From Bryoerythrophyllum caledonicum (lineage: Eukaryota; Streptophyta; Bryopsida; Pottiales; Pottiaceae), in contig OZ020518.1 of NCBI GenBank assembly GCA_963971425.1, positions 18,108,990-18,172,989 on the forward strand: a DNA stretch of 64,000 nucleotides, read 5' to 3'. This document shows, one piece after another, positions 1 through 10,038 of the stretch. Each line of letters begins with the position of its first letter. Position 1 is the stretch's first letter. The notes beneath the pieces were generated by a model. The model made no database searches. It had not been told where the DNA came from and worked only from the letters and a program-made list of their open reading frames with translations. The translations under genes and the position numbers were made by a program.

Positions 1-2187
1 TGCGCCGGGTACGTCACCCAGTAATATAGGCTCCGTTCCTGGAGGTAATACTCTTGGTAATATTTTCATAACACGTCTAGCCTTCCGTAGAGTCGACCCT
101 TGTTCTATTTCCTTATTTTTGTCCGTATCGTCGGGAAAAATTATCTTCTCCTTGTTACTTCTAGTCTGTACTGTTGCCACCAATTCCACTCTATTAACGG
201 GTAATCCTTCCATGGGGCCCTTCGATGCCTTTGAAAGATTCGTTGCTTGTATATGTTGGTCCTTATTGTTAAAGTTGAAGGGAGCATTACATTCCGCCGT
301 AGTGTGTCCATTTTGTTTGCAGTTACCACATAACGGAACGTAATCAACAGTGGCTCTTTCATTTGTGCACTCGTTGGCATAATGTCCCATCTGTCGACAT
401 CGAAAACACCTAACTGGTCGTTTAATATTTCCTCCCGGTATATCAGACATAGGTAGAGGTATGAAACGGCTTGGTGCGTTCCATGTAGCCTTTGTGAAGG
501 ACCCCGGTTGTCCTGTATTTACTCGATTATCCATATTTTGATTCTTCATCCAGTGTTGTGCATTGGCTTCATAACTGTGTCCTTGATTATATCTATATTG
601 ATTATTCTCTTGATTGGGTTGCTTACTCCCATTATATCCGTTTTGTGCTTGTACTTGATTCACGTCCCATGGTGTTATTGGTATCACTTGCTGACCTATA
701 TACATCTGCGATCTGGTCAAATGCCAACAATTTTCCGTAGGGTGGGGCTTCCCACATATTTGACATTGACCCTTCAGGTTCACTGGCGAAGGACATTCCG
801 TATTCATGTGGCCCTGGCCTTTACAGTTGGTGCACCACACATTGGGTCTAAAGTTCGTTTGTTTCGGTCGCTTTTCTTTATCCTTAGCCATATTGACTGC
901 CAATTCTTCCATTTTCTTCGTTAAATTCAACAACAACTGTTCATTAGCACCCTCTTGTCCTGTTAGCATAACGCCCGGCTTAGATCCTTCCAACCTCGGG
1001 GGTAAATCTTGATACGGCGGATAAACTATGGATGGGGATATACTTTGTATTGGTACTGCATTTATTATCCCTGCTGGATATGCCCTTGCGGAATTGGATA
1101 CCGTCATTGGTTTCGTGTGAGTTCCCAGTGCCTCCATCCAACTTGGTCCCTTAACTCCATCTGCAGGTATCATTGTCGATCCTATAGACAAAACGGGGTC
1201 GAAATGACACTCTTCCCACAACTTTGCTCTTAGCAGTGAGGCTGCTACTGTAACGGGCCGTTCTTCCTTTACAAACATCCTTAGTTTAGGTGGGTACAAT
1301 CCGTTAACCAAGATTGATAACACAAACGATTCTGGCAAGTCATTATTTGGCCATCGGCGTATTATATCTGCCACCCTCCCATAATATGACTCCACGGCTT
1401 CTCCTGGGATCATTCGACTATTGATCAGTAGTTCTCTTAACCTATCTTCATAACCCACTGGTCTGAAATGCGCCAGAAATGCGGCCCTCAACGTATTCCA
1501 GTTCGCAAAGTGACCCACCGCCTGTCGATTATACCAATCAAATGCCACTTCCTTCAACGTGGCTGGAAACCATCTTAACCACACATCTTCCGTTCTGCCA
1601 TTGTTCGCGACACACGCTGTTAGAAATTGAGATGGGTGCTGGTCTGGATCCGCTCCTAGCCAACCACTAAAAGTCGGTAACGGAGCAACGTTCGTAGTGC
1701 GATCCGTTGCCGCTCCCATTTGTATTACAATTGGTACCGCTCGAAATCCAGGTGGTGGTGGATTTAGTGGGGCAGCCATATCTTCTTCTTGTTTTTCCTT
1801 TTCCTCTTCTTCAAACAATCGTTTTACTATTTGTTCCTCCTCTTGATCTTCGTGATGTTTAGCTCCTGATAGCGCTTGCAGTTTTGCTGCTGCCGAGTCG
1901 AATAAAGTACGTAATGCTCCAAATGTACCCAAGGGGGTTCCCAAACCTTCCGAGATCCCTCTCCTTGCGCTTGAGTTCGTAGACCAACTTCTGGATAACT
2001 CCGTCCGTACAACGTTCTCGGGGCTACGGACAATCCCGTCCACAATCGAAATACAGATTCTCTTTCCTCTACTGGGCAAGATAACGCTCGTCGAAAATCT
2101 CTTAACCACGGTTTTACCCAACTCCTTCTTCGTTGGCTTTTCCGTACTCGATCCTCCCGCTCTCTAATTAGATTTCTTGTTCGCCAT
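1..2187 (-). CDS. gag: Ty3/gypsy gag polyprotein, 3' end beyond window edge
   Basis: Structural protein of an LTR retrotransposon on the minus strand. From about 2,163 to the left edge I read one frame without stops. A retrotransposon-gag capsid-type domain lies at about 1,640-1,250 (features such as WYNRQAVGHF and the following aromatic/basic pattern). Four zinc knuckles follow: CTNCKGQGHMNTEC and CQICGKPHPTENC near 840-740, then CFRCRQMGHYANEC and CGNCKQNGHTTAEC near 410-310. The ATG at 2187-2185 is followed seven codons later by an in-frame TAG (2166-2164), so this copy may be damaged or may start at a later codon. Protease and pol are expected to the left of the window. Identification as gypsy rather than copia rests on the gag type and the adjacent primer binding site. 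An overlapping minus-strand frame (2264-1827) diverges from the gag-like reading and looks like a shadow. Confidence 0.75.
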
Positions 2188-2316
2188 CGCCTTTCCCTTG
2201 TTGAAATCCAACGATCAACATTCCCTTCAGCATCCACATCTTTGTTGTTCATAATCTTCTCCAAACATTTCCAACATATTACATATGATTTTCTTAATAT
2301 TTACAATTTTATCAGT

Positions 2317-2334
2317 TCCCCGGCAGCGGCGCCA
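2317..2334 (-). promoter_or_regulatory. Primer binding site of the minus-strand gypsy element
   Basis: The minus strand reads TGGCGCCGCTGCCGGGGA, ending in the complement of a tRNA 3' end (CCA preceded by GGCG). This form is familiar from plant gypsy elements and is usually ascribed to tRNA-Asp. It lies three bases from a TGTGAAG that would be the inner border of the LTR on the plus strand, which is the expected spacing. It is the main evidence that the 5' LTR lies immediately to the right. Confidence 0.75.
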
Positions 2335-2337
2335 AAA

Positions 2338-3113
2338 TGTGAAGCATAAAACCGAGATAGTTAAAATAACTATGACTCAGCGAATTCGTCCCTAGGGAAT
2401 TGAAAGTTATGTTTTGCCGTAATATTAGTGTCACTATTATATGTAAGTGTGGTCCGTAATCCTTACGAAGCCTTGATTTAGCACCATAATCCGTTAATAA
2501 TCCTCCAAGTCAAGTGCCATTAAGTCTTCCATAACATCCTCCACATCCAAGTGCAAGTACTCTGCCCTCCCTATGGCTTCCGTTGTCTCGTACTCACCAA
2601 TGTTCCATTCCATTGCTTCTTCTATTGTTATCAGTTCAGCGGGAATTCCGTTCTTCTCCTCTTCCGTTCCGTATCTCATTAACCAGGTGTAGTCTTCTTC
2701 TCGTAATCTCACTCCTATCTCCGTTCTTTGGTTTGCTTTGATCCGTATGTAGATTTTGTGGTCGATTCTCTCCTTTTCCACTCGGTTTACAATCGTCACT
2801 CTTTCCTTATCGCTATTCAACCATCCATACTTCAAATTCAACCAACACCTGAATGCCTTGAATTTCTCCTCGTCCGTTAGTTCCAATCCTGGCATTACTT
2901 CATCTTCATAATCTGATTATGAATTATGTTCAATTCATAACACACTTTTATTGTGATCATTATTTGATCACTCTATTATTTATCTCCTAAATTAACCCGC
3001 AATCGCGGTCCTCAGATTTATTTTCGTATCAATTCCTTATGATTTCCTTCTCTCAATTCACTCATTTCTCCTTCTCGGTGTCATTGATTTACTGTCAATT
3101 GACTTCATTCACA
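2338..3113 (-). repeat. Putative 5' LTR of the minus-strand gypsy element
   Basis: The inner end is placed by the primer binding site. On the plus strand the block begins TGTGAA, and the first good matching inverted end is TTCACA at 3108-3113, giving a 776-bp LTR with TG...CA ends. The partner LTR is outside the window, so the outer border and the target duplication cannot be checked. The block is AT-rich and contains the open frame described separately. Confidence 0.45.
2494..2895 (-). CDS. 133-aa acidic ORF inside the putative LTR
   Basis: An ATG-started frame of 133 residues, highly charged and rich in Glu, Asp and Arg, ending in an acidic tail (LDVEDVMEDLMALDLEDY). I recognise no domain. 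It lies upstream of the primer binding site on the same strand as the gag gene, so if the LTR borders are right it sits wholly inside the LTR. Alternatives are a captured gene fragment, a chance frame, or a flanking gene if the LTR is much shorter than proposed. Its composition looks protein-like, but no independent support is visible. Confidence 0.35.
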   Translation of the reverse strand: MPGLELTDEEKFKAFRCWLNLKYGWLNSDKERVTIVNRVEKERIDHKIYIRIKANQRTEIGVRLREEDYTWLMRYGTEEEKNGIPAELITIEEAMEWNIGEYETTEAIGRAEYLHLDVEDVMEDLMALDLEDY

Positions 3114-3439
3114 ACGTAATCTTTCTCAATTCTTCAATATGCACAACATTCAATTACATTCAATTCCGGAAAACAATACAGCAATTTAAACAAAGAGATA
3201 GCACAACGCGTATCTCGGCACTACAACTGATCAACACAATTGGGCCTCGAGCCAATTCCAAAAACTCCTACTTAAACACCCGCAACTCCCAACTGTCTAC
3301 CCTTTCAACGCAACCGACACCCCTTCCGATCTCAAGTCCGTTGGAAATCCTGAACTTAAGCTCCTAAACCTGTAACTAACTAACTTTAACTACAAAAAAG
3401 GGTTAACTCGAAAAGAAAGACTATTCTACATTCTACATA
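3114..3439. other. Leader region between two retrotransposons, no gene seen
   Basis: An AT-rich stretch of 326 bases with no convincing ORF. Near 3,370-3,400 it carries an AACTAAC-rich run ending in ACAAAAAAGG, which loosely resembles the end of the 3' LTR near 10,745-10,780. It may therefore hold the remains of the 5' LTR and leader of the element that starts at 3440. No primer binding site could be recognised. Confidence 0.3.
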
Positions 3440-5182
3440 ATGGCTGCAGAAGAGGCAACACCTATAAATTCTCGTATAAGGTGTTGGGGATGTGGAGAAT
3501 TGGGCCATAGCAAGAAGGAATGCCCAAAGCCTTCTGATAGTGTAGGTGGTGCATGTGGAAGTAAAGGTAAAGCAGCTGACAAGGGTCAACAAACGAAGAC
3601 ACAAAGTCAAGGCAAGCCTGCCAACTCTCCTCCTAAATGCTCTCATCCTGCTTGTGGACGGGTAAGGCATACTGAGGCTCAATGTTGGATTAAAAATCCA
3701 CAATTGAGGCTTCAACTTTTTCAACCTCAAGGGAGTAGATCAACCTCTGGAATTAACAGTTTGGAGGCACGTATGGGTGAATTGCAAAATAGCTTGGCGT
3801 TGTTGCTTGCAGCAATAACTAAGCAAGCACCTGCAACCTCCAAATCAAGATCGGCACATAGTGCCTCTCCACAACCATGGTATGATAGATTTGAGTATGG
3901 AGCCCAAGGAGGATTGATGGCAGCTGCAACAACAAGGTCACAGTTGAAGACACCATCACAGACATCAGATATACTTCGAGATCCCGTGTTGATTGATAAT
4001 GAGCTTGGTGCACGCTACAAAGGACCTACGGACAATATTGGACAATCACGATTGCCCTTGACATTTAGTCTTGCACATGTGGCAACCAAACCACTTCACA
4101 ATCAAAGTCCCAATGAGGACAAGACATCTTTGGAGGAGGATATGGTCAAGAAATTGGCGCTTAAGGTATTAGAGATCCCATTGTTTTCAGGCATGCAAGT
4201 GCAGAGTTTGAACTTTGATGGAGCTATGGTCTATTATATGGCTGGAAAGATAATGCAAAGGAAAGTGCAATTACTTGCCAATGTGGCCATGAAGGAAACA
4301 GAAGAGGCTATTGTGACTGAAGATATAGAAGGTAAGAGGAAACAAGCTGCTTCTGAGGCAACTCATGCACTAAGGCGCAAGAAGGATTGGAAGAAGGAAC
4401 TTCCTTTGGCAATAAAGTTTGATAGCGGTCTACATTTGAATGAGAACCATCTTGATTTGGAAGACGATGTGAAGGTTGTTACAAGCTACTTGGCTAATAT
4501 TCCAGCTAGGGCAACTTGCGAGCGCTTACAGATGAAACCAGGGGTGGTTAAATTGGCCAATTCAGGCCATGTATTTTCTATGGCTAGAGGTAATGGTTCT
4601 AAGGTGTACCCACAAAAGGTTTTGCTTGATACAGGGGCTCAACGAATTATGTTGGGAAAGAACCTAACAGAGAGCCTAGGTATTAAAGCAGAAGACCTTG
4701 GTCCATGCCCTTTTACAATTGCAACATCTCTTGGGGGCACAGAACATCCAACAGGGCTTACAAAAGAACCTTTAATGCTACAATTCAAGGTGGGCAACGA
4801 TGCATATACTCACATATCTGTAAGATGTGTGATCACGGGTGCCACCACTTATGATATAGTTTTAGGGCAACAGGCATTGTACCCCATTGGTTTTGGTCAC
4901 GATTGTTGGACTGAGGAGACATGGTTTAGACCGGGTTGGTCTCAAGGAGATGGAAGGAAGGAAATACTCCCTATTACCTTTAGTACCTGTGCAGAAATAG
5001 TACATGGACAAGTAGCGATGTATGGATGCGTTGCCGAGTGGTTTCCATCTGGTGATTTGCTAATTGAGGGAAATATGTCTTCATTGGATTCACCTCCACA
5101 ATCAGACATGCAAGTGCCAACTCAATTGGACAAGTTTGTTAGGCATCCAAAGGATCCAACGCCGCCTTGGACTTCAACATAA
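3440..5182 (+). CDS. Gag zinc-knuckle region and aspartic protease
   Basis: 580 codons from ATG to TAA. A CX2CX4HX4C zinc knuckle lies at residues 15-28 (CWGCGELGHSKKEC) and a looser Cys/His cluster at about 68-84 (CSHPACGRVRHTEAQC). A long polar middle region follows. A retropepsin domain near residues 390-490 shows the catalytic LLDTGAQ and a later DIVLGQQAL, where family members have an I-x-G motif. The retroviral-type protease would cut the polyprotein. A typical capsid domain is absent, which is unusual: the frame opens almost directly with the zinc knuckle. The stop at 5180-5182 is in frame with the methyltransferase frame downstream, so the two may once have been one polyprotein. Confidence 0.75.
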   Translation: MAAEEATPINSRIRCWGCGELGHSKKECPKPSDSVGGACGSKGKAADKGQQTKTQSQGKPANSPPKCSHPACGRVRHTEAQCWIKNPQLRLQLFQPQGSRSTSGINSLEARMGELQNSLALLLAAITKQAPATSKSRSAHSASPQPWYDRFEYGAQGGLMAAATTRSQLKTPSQTSDILRDPVLIDNELGARYKGPTDNIGQSRLPLTFSLAHVATKPLHNQSPNEDKTSLEEDMVKKLALKVLEIPLFSGMQVQSLNFDGAMVYYMAGKIMQRKVQLLANVAMKETEEAIVTEDIEGKRKQAASEATHALRRKKDWKKELPLAIKFDSGLHLNENHLDLEDDVKVVTSYLANIPARATCERLQMKPGVVKLANSGHVFSMARGNGSKVYPQKVLLDTGAQRIMLGKNLTESLGIKAEDLGPCPFTIATSLGGTEHPTGLTKEPLMLQFKVGNDAYTHISVRCVITGATTYDIVLGQQALYPIGFGHDCWTEETWFRPGWSQGDGRKEILPITFSTCAEIVHGQVAMYGCVAEWFPSGDLLIEGNMSSLDSPPQSDMQVPTQLDKFVRHPKDPTPPWTST

Positions 5183-5272
5183 GGCTTAATGGATCAATGC
5201 CAAAAATTGGTAAAAAATGTTGATCAACACCTTTGGGAGCCAAAATATACAAGGCCTCCTCTGTAAAAGCTT

Positions 5273-6646
5273 GTGGAGCTTCACAAAGAGGCTGGGGGCA
5301 TAGTTCTTGTAGAACTATTTGTTGGACTTGGTACAGGATTGGCTGCTACTTTAGAAGCTGGATTATCTATACAAAGTTATACATATGTGGATAATAATGC
5401 CATTGTCAGCACAGTAGCAAAACATCATCTTCAATACTTGCAGATGAGATATTTAATGCAATTACCCGCAAGTGCTATACAAGGTTGTATGTCACGTTTA
5501 CTATCGGACATTGCTTTGATTGGCCAAGAGGATCTCCGAAGGTTAGGAAGAGTGGACCTTGTGATGGCTGGATGTCCTTGCCAAGGGCATTCCCGAGTTG
5601 GGCCAGGTCAAGGCTTCCAAGACCCTCGATCTGCTCTATTTTGGGAGCTATTGCCGTTGTTGAAGTGGTGGCAACACCTTCAAGCCACTCATGTGGCCTA
5701 TATCTTTGAGAATGTCCCACCATTGGGGGTGGTCAATGCACAGTTGCAAAATGCTGCAGCAGAGGTGTGCTTACATCTTGGAGAACTAGTACTAGTGGAT
5801 GCAACAGCTCTTGGTTCTTATGCACATCGGTTGCGGTGGAAATGGACAAACTTGGCTTCCGCACCTGGTATTTCGGCAACATTGGGGCAACTTACATGTC
5901 CACAAGGGAGGCATGTTGACCACATTTTAGATGTTGGTCGCTTTTCTCAACAAGTGGTGCAGGCAGATTCAGCCCCATTTGCCTTGATAATTAATATAGG
6001 GGAGCCTCATTTGGCTTTGCCTACATTCATGAGTTATCCTCGATCATTCGCATTTCGTGAAAGAGGACCAGACTTAATATTTGATAGTAGCACACAAAGT
6101 CTTTATGAGCCTTGTGCTGATGAACGGGAGAGAGCCATGGGCTTTCTTACAGGTACAACAGCTGGCCCTGGAATTACAGAGTTTCAACGCGGCCACATCC
6201 TTGGACAAGCCATGGATTTAAACTCCATGACTTGGTTTCTAGGGGTTTGTCTAGCAGCTCAAGTGCATCAAAATGGTGGCTTCAATGGACATCTGGGGAC
6301 AGAGTCTTCAAGCCAGGGGGCACAGGTTGGAATGACACCTCATGATATTTCAAAAGAAATTCATCCAAATGCAGAGGTGTGGCTGGAAAGTAAGCAAGCC
6401 CAGGATACAATCCTTAGAAGAATGAAGACACGGGATGGAGGTGCCTTTAAATGGGTTGTAGAAGATGAACTACGAGGTCAAAGGGTCTTGGCAGCATTGG
6501 CCCAAGAATTGGGTAAGGAGAATGCCAAGGAAGTTTTTAACAAGGTATTTTTTGTAAAGAAAGCACCTCCTTTGGCTCATGTTCATGATAAAAAGATAGC
6601 ATTTATTGCCTTGGAAAAGGCCAATGGTGCATCTTCATCCAACTAG
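5273..6646 (+). CDS. C5 cytosine DNA methyltransferase domain within the retrotransposon
   Basis: 457 codons, first possible start a GTG at 5273; the frame opens at 5267 after a TAA. It would transfer a methyl group from S-adenosylmethionine to cytosine C5 in DNA. Motifs in canonical order: I (ELFVGLGTG, residues ~14-22), IV with the catalytic Cys (GCPCQGHSR, ~100), VI (ENVPP, ~145), VIII (RLR, ~187), IX (ERERAMGF, ~283) and X (GQAMDLNSM, ~310). The order is not permuted as in plant DRM enzymes. All signature motifs are present and the frame is uninterrupted, in contrast to the mutated pol region. About 100 residues after motif X have no recognised domain. It lies between protease and reverse transcriptase and is bounded by in-frame stops. 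Confidence 0.8.
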   Translation: MELHKEAGGIVLVELFVGLGTGLAATLEAGLSIQSYTYVDNNAIVSTVAKHHLQYLQMRYLMQLPASAIQGCMSRLLSDIALIGQEDLRRLGRVDLVMAGCPCQGHSRVGPGQGFQDPRSALFWELLPLLKWWQHLQATHVAYIFENVPPLGVVNAQLQNAAAEVCLHLGELVLVDATALGSYAHRLRWKWTNLASAPGISATLGQLTCPQGRHVDHILDVGRFSQQVVQADSAPFALIINIGEPHLALPTFMSYPRSFAFRERGPDLIFDSSTQSLYEPCADERERAMGFLTGTTAGPGITEFQRGHILGQAMDLNSMTWFLGVCLAAQVHQNGGFNGHLGTESSSQGAQVGMTPHDISKEIHPNAEVWLESKQAQDTILRRMKTRDGGAFKWVVEDELRGQRVLAALAQELGKENAKEVFNKVFFVKKAPPLAHVHDKKIAFIALEKANGASSSN

Positions 6647-7605
6647 CAACTAGAAAGAGTGCCAGCACCTATATTGGAGTCTTTAGGAAAGAATGTAATC
6701 TTGCCAGTTCAGAAGGATTGGGAGATGGACATAGGGATGGGACTGAGAGGTGCAGAGGCACGGAAGGTGCGAGCTTACATTTGCTCGTACAGGGCCTGCT
6801 TTGCTTTCAAGCTCACTGATTTAAAGGGCTATAAGGGCAAGCCAGTAAGAATACAATTGGAAGACGATTATCCAATATTTAGACGTCCATACAAGTTGAG
6901 TATTTCTGAGAGGATGGGGTCAAACTGCGATGCAAGGAGTTGTTTGATGCAGGTTTGGTGGAGCTCTCAGATGATGAATATGCATGTGCAACGGTCATGC
7001 CAGCAAAGAAGGACATTCTTGGAAATTGGACTGAGAAGCGTATGTGTGGAGACTACCGGCCAGTTAACAAGAAGACCATATCGGATCGCTACCCTATGCC
7101 TACACCTGAAGAGTTATTTGATGCAGTTGGAAAAGCAAGAGTCTTTAGTATTTTGGACTTGAGGTCAGGGTACCACCAATTGCCATTGAGAAAAGAAGAT
7201 CGGGTGAAGACAACATTTTGGGGAGTAGATGATGATGGAAGAGATATGCTCTTTCATTGGAAGTTTTTACCTTTTGGATTGAAGAATTCTCCAGCGGAAT
7301 TTCAATGTGTGATTGATCAAGTCTTAAAGGGTTTGTCATTTGCTCGGTGTTACATGGATGATGTTATTATCTTTAGTGATACACCACAAGAGTATGTAAA
7401 ACATTTGTAACAAGTATTTGAAAGGTTGCAACAATGGGGTCTTCGCTTGCATCATGAAAAGTGCAGGTTCTTTCATAATCAATTACCTTATTTGGGCCAT
7501 ATGATTACGCCAAGAGATTTAGGTGTACAACAAGCAAAAGTGGAAGCCTTAAATAGAATTCCAATTCCTAGAGATGTGTCAAGGTTGAGAGCTTTTATTG
7601 GTTTT
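6647..7605 (+). pseudogene. pol: Reverse transcriptase region, interrupted
   Basis: Gypsy-type reverse transcriptase. The frame continues from the methyltransferase after its TAG through KPVRIQLEDDYPIFRRPYKL, shifts near 6,920, then runs through the palm motifs DYRPVNKKT, FSILDLRSGYHQLPL, LPFGLKNSPAEFQ and the catalytic YMDD (about 7,350-7,361). A TAA at 7408 interrupts the frame. The thumb region (GHMITPRDLGVQQAK) follows, and a second shift occurs near 7,600. At least two frame changes and one stop mean no full-length enzyme can be made from this copy. Confidence 0.8.
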
Positions 7606-9070
7606 AGCAAACTATTACCGTCGATTTGTTCGTGATTTTAGTCTTTTAGGTAAATCTTTGACTCTATTGACACGCTTTGATCAAGAATGGATGTGGGGCC
7701 CTGCTCAAGAAGAAGCATTTGAGGCCTTGAAAGGAGCACTAGGTTCAACACCAGTGTTGAGGAGGCCAGATGCAAGACGACCATTCCAACTCCATACAGA
7801 TTGGAGTATGTTGGGAATTGGTATTGTTTTAACTCAAAAAGATGATGATGGAAAGGAGTATGCCATTGTTTATGCTTCTCGAAGTAACAATGATGCAGAG
7901 GCCAAGTATTTATCCTATGAAGGAGAATGTCTTGCAGTAGTATGGGCTGTGGCGCATTTCCGTCCATACCTTTATGGGCAAAGCTTCACACTTGTGACTG
8001 ACCATCAACCTCTGAAGCGGTTGATGGAATCAGACAAGCTTATAGGGAAGTTAGCCAGGTGGGCATTATTATTGCAAGAATATGATTTTGAAGTAGTCCA
8101 TAAGGTAGGGTTGGAAAATTTGGATGCAGATGGCTTAAGCCGTAATCTAAGCCCATTGCAAGAGGACTTGACCGGTGCTAGGTGGCACGGTACTTCTGAC
8201 CAAGAGGCAATTCCAGGTTGGCATGCTTCAGCTTATTTGGCATGGATGGAAGGGAAATCTGGCCAAACTATTGAAGAAGCTTTGGGAAATGTTGTGGATG
8301 AACAATCAGATGTAAAGGGATCCAGAATCACCACTGATGTGTGGCGAGATGAAGGGATTTTGTATCGTCTACAACATGGGGGGTTTCTTCCTAATACCAC
8401 ACCTCAAGAGCGGGACCGGATAGCTCATAGAGTGGCTAGATTTCATTGGGAGGGTGGACTTATGTTTCGGAGATGGCAAGATGGAACGCAGAGGGTAGTT
8501 CCTAGGCCAGAACAATGTCTTCAGTTGATACAGCAAATGCATGAAGACTTGGGACATTTTGGAGTACGACGCACACACTCTATGTTGCGTGGTCAATATT
8601 GGTGGATGGGCAAGCAACAAGAGGTGGCAACCTATGTGAAGAGGTGTGAAGTTTGCGATCGGGTTAGATCAAGCTTCAATACCTTGTCTCCCCAACTACA
8701 ACCATTACCAATTACGGGATTGGGCTATAGGTGGAGTTTTGATTTTGCTGGACCATTGATGACCACAAAACGAGGTGCTAAGTATGTACTTGTTATGGTA
8801 GAGCATTTCAGCAAGTGGATTGAGCTGGTGGCTTTACCGCAAAATTCCTCTGAGCTAGCAGCGACGACATTCCTAGATCGAGTTCTAGCTAGATTTGGAG
8901 CCCCTGCAGAGGTGTTGACAGACCAAGGAAGGGAGTTCCTAGGGTCTTTTGATCATCGAACAACTTCTAGAGACCATCCAGAGGCAGATGGATTGGCACA
9001 GAGAGTGGTTCAGACAGTCAAACGTGGATTGCGCAAATATGGATTGCTAGCAGGCAATCATGGAGATTGA
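7606..9070 (+). pseudogene. pol: RNase H and integrase core, interrupted
   Basis: After ANYYRRFVRDFS (end of RT) comes a gypsy RNase H with its acidic residues in LHTDWSMLG, YEGECLAVVWA and LVTDHQPL. The integrase zinc domain follows (HEDLGHFGVRRTH, then CEVCDR), then the core with Asp in SFDFAGPL and in LTDQGREF. The third catalytic position, normally Glu in a GLAER-type motif, is Gln here (GLAQRVV). The segment between the second Asp and that motif is also shorter than usual. The frame ends at a TGA (9068-9070) where family members have a Trp. These are signs of decay in this copy, not necessarily of the family. Confidence 0.8.
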
Positions 9071-9757
9071 GACCTCAAGCTACCGTGGATAGCAATGGGT
9101 TATTGCTTCAGTCGGCAAGCTTCTCTAGCATGTTATAGTCCTTATCAGCTACTCTATGGCAGAGAGCCAGTATTGCCTTCGACAGTAAGAGAGAAACTAA
9201 ACCCTCTTGTGGACTTGGATGATCCAAAGATTTGGGCACAAGTGCTACAAGATCATGCTGAGTATTTTCAGAGGGTCATGCCTATGGCTATGGAGAACTC
9301 GGCAATAGCGCAACATAGAGATAGGTTGCGTTACGCACGTATTAGGAGTGGGGCTTACAAACCTCAGCTTCGACGTTTTCAAGTGGGTGATTACGTATAT
9401 TTACAACGTGAGGCGCCCACGACCTTAGATGTTCGAGCAAGTAGAACCATCTTGCGGGTCAAGGAGATCTTACCAAGTAGGGTCCTTCTTTTAGAAGAAA
9501 AAGATGGACAAGACTGCAGGGACAATACCAAGAATTGTGCACCTTGTCATTTGCCTATTGAAGGATCAGTACATCCTGAGATGGCGGTGGTTCCAGCTGG
9601 ATATAGATGTTTTGTTTGTGAAGAAACCAAGGACGCAGCAACTATGTTGTTATGTGACCAATGTCAGAGAGGGTGGCATATGGCATGTCTTCGTCCTCCT
9701 CTGGCAATACTTCCTGAAGGAGATTGGAGTTGCCCACGGTGTAAGAAATCAAGGTAA
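9071..9757 (+). CDS. Integrase C-terminal region ending in a PHD finger
   Basis: Continues the integrase frame beyond the TGA: the gypsy motif YSPYQLLYGREPVLP, then a basic C-terminal domain (FQVGDYVYLQREAP) and a PHD zinc finger in the last ~50 residues. The finger shows the Cys4-His-Cys3 order: CFVC, then LCDQC, GWH, AC, and CPRC near the stop. PHD fingers bind histone H3 tails. Many gypsy integrases end instead in a chromodomain that guides insertion into chromatin, so the finger may have the same job. It is in the same frame as the integrase and ends the polyprotein, so it belongs to the element and not to a host gene. Confidence 0.75.
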   Translation, partial: DLKLPWIAMGYCFSRQASLACYSPYQLLYGREPVLPSTVREKLNPLVDLDDPKIWAQVLQDHAEYFQRVMPMAMENSAIAQHRDRLRYARIRSGAYKPQLRRFQVGDYVYLQREAPTTLDVRASRTILRVKEILPSRVLLLEEKDGQDCRDNTKNCAPCHLPIEGSVHPEMAVVPAGYRCFVCEETKDAATMLLCDQCQRGWHMACLRPPLAILPEGDWSCPRCKKSR

Positions 9758-10038
9758 TCCTATGTTGCGTGGATGAAGTTAGAATGTACCATCATCAAGA
9801 GTACTGCTAAGTTGAAAGTAGAGTCCAACCACAAAAATGGCGTTGGAAGCAAATGAGGATGGGGCTCAATTGTACCCAGTTTACCCCTCTCTTTATAACT
9901 TGGTTTGAAGACTCAAATAAATTATCATCAACTTCATGTTTGTAATAGTATATTTTGTAGATAGTTATTTACTTCAGTAGCTATGTTTTCTTTTGCTAGC
10001 TGAGTTGCGAGGGCGCTATACTCAGCTAGGGAGGCAAT
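9758..10038 (+). other. 3' untranslated region of the methyltransferase gypsy element
   Basis: No ORF of note. It links the polyprotein end to the 3' LTR. The last bases before the proposed LTR start include a purine-rich stretch (CTAGGGAGGCAA) that may serve as the polypurine tract for plus-strand priming. Confidence 0.4.

Noticed and set aside
9504..9776. 90-codon ORF overlapping the PHD finger in another frame
   Set aside because: Out of frame with the integrase and without the Cys/His pattern.
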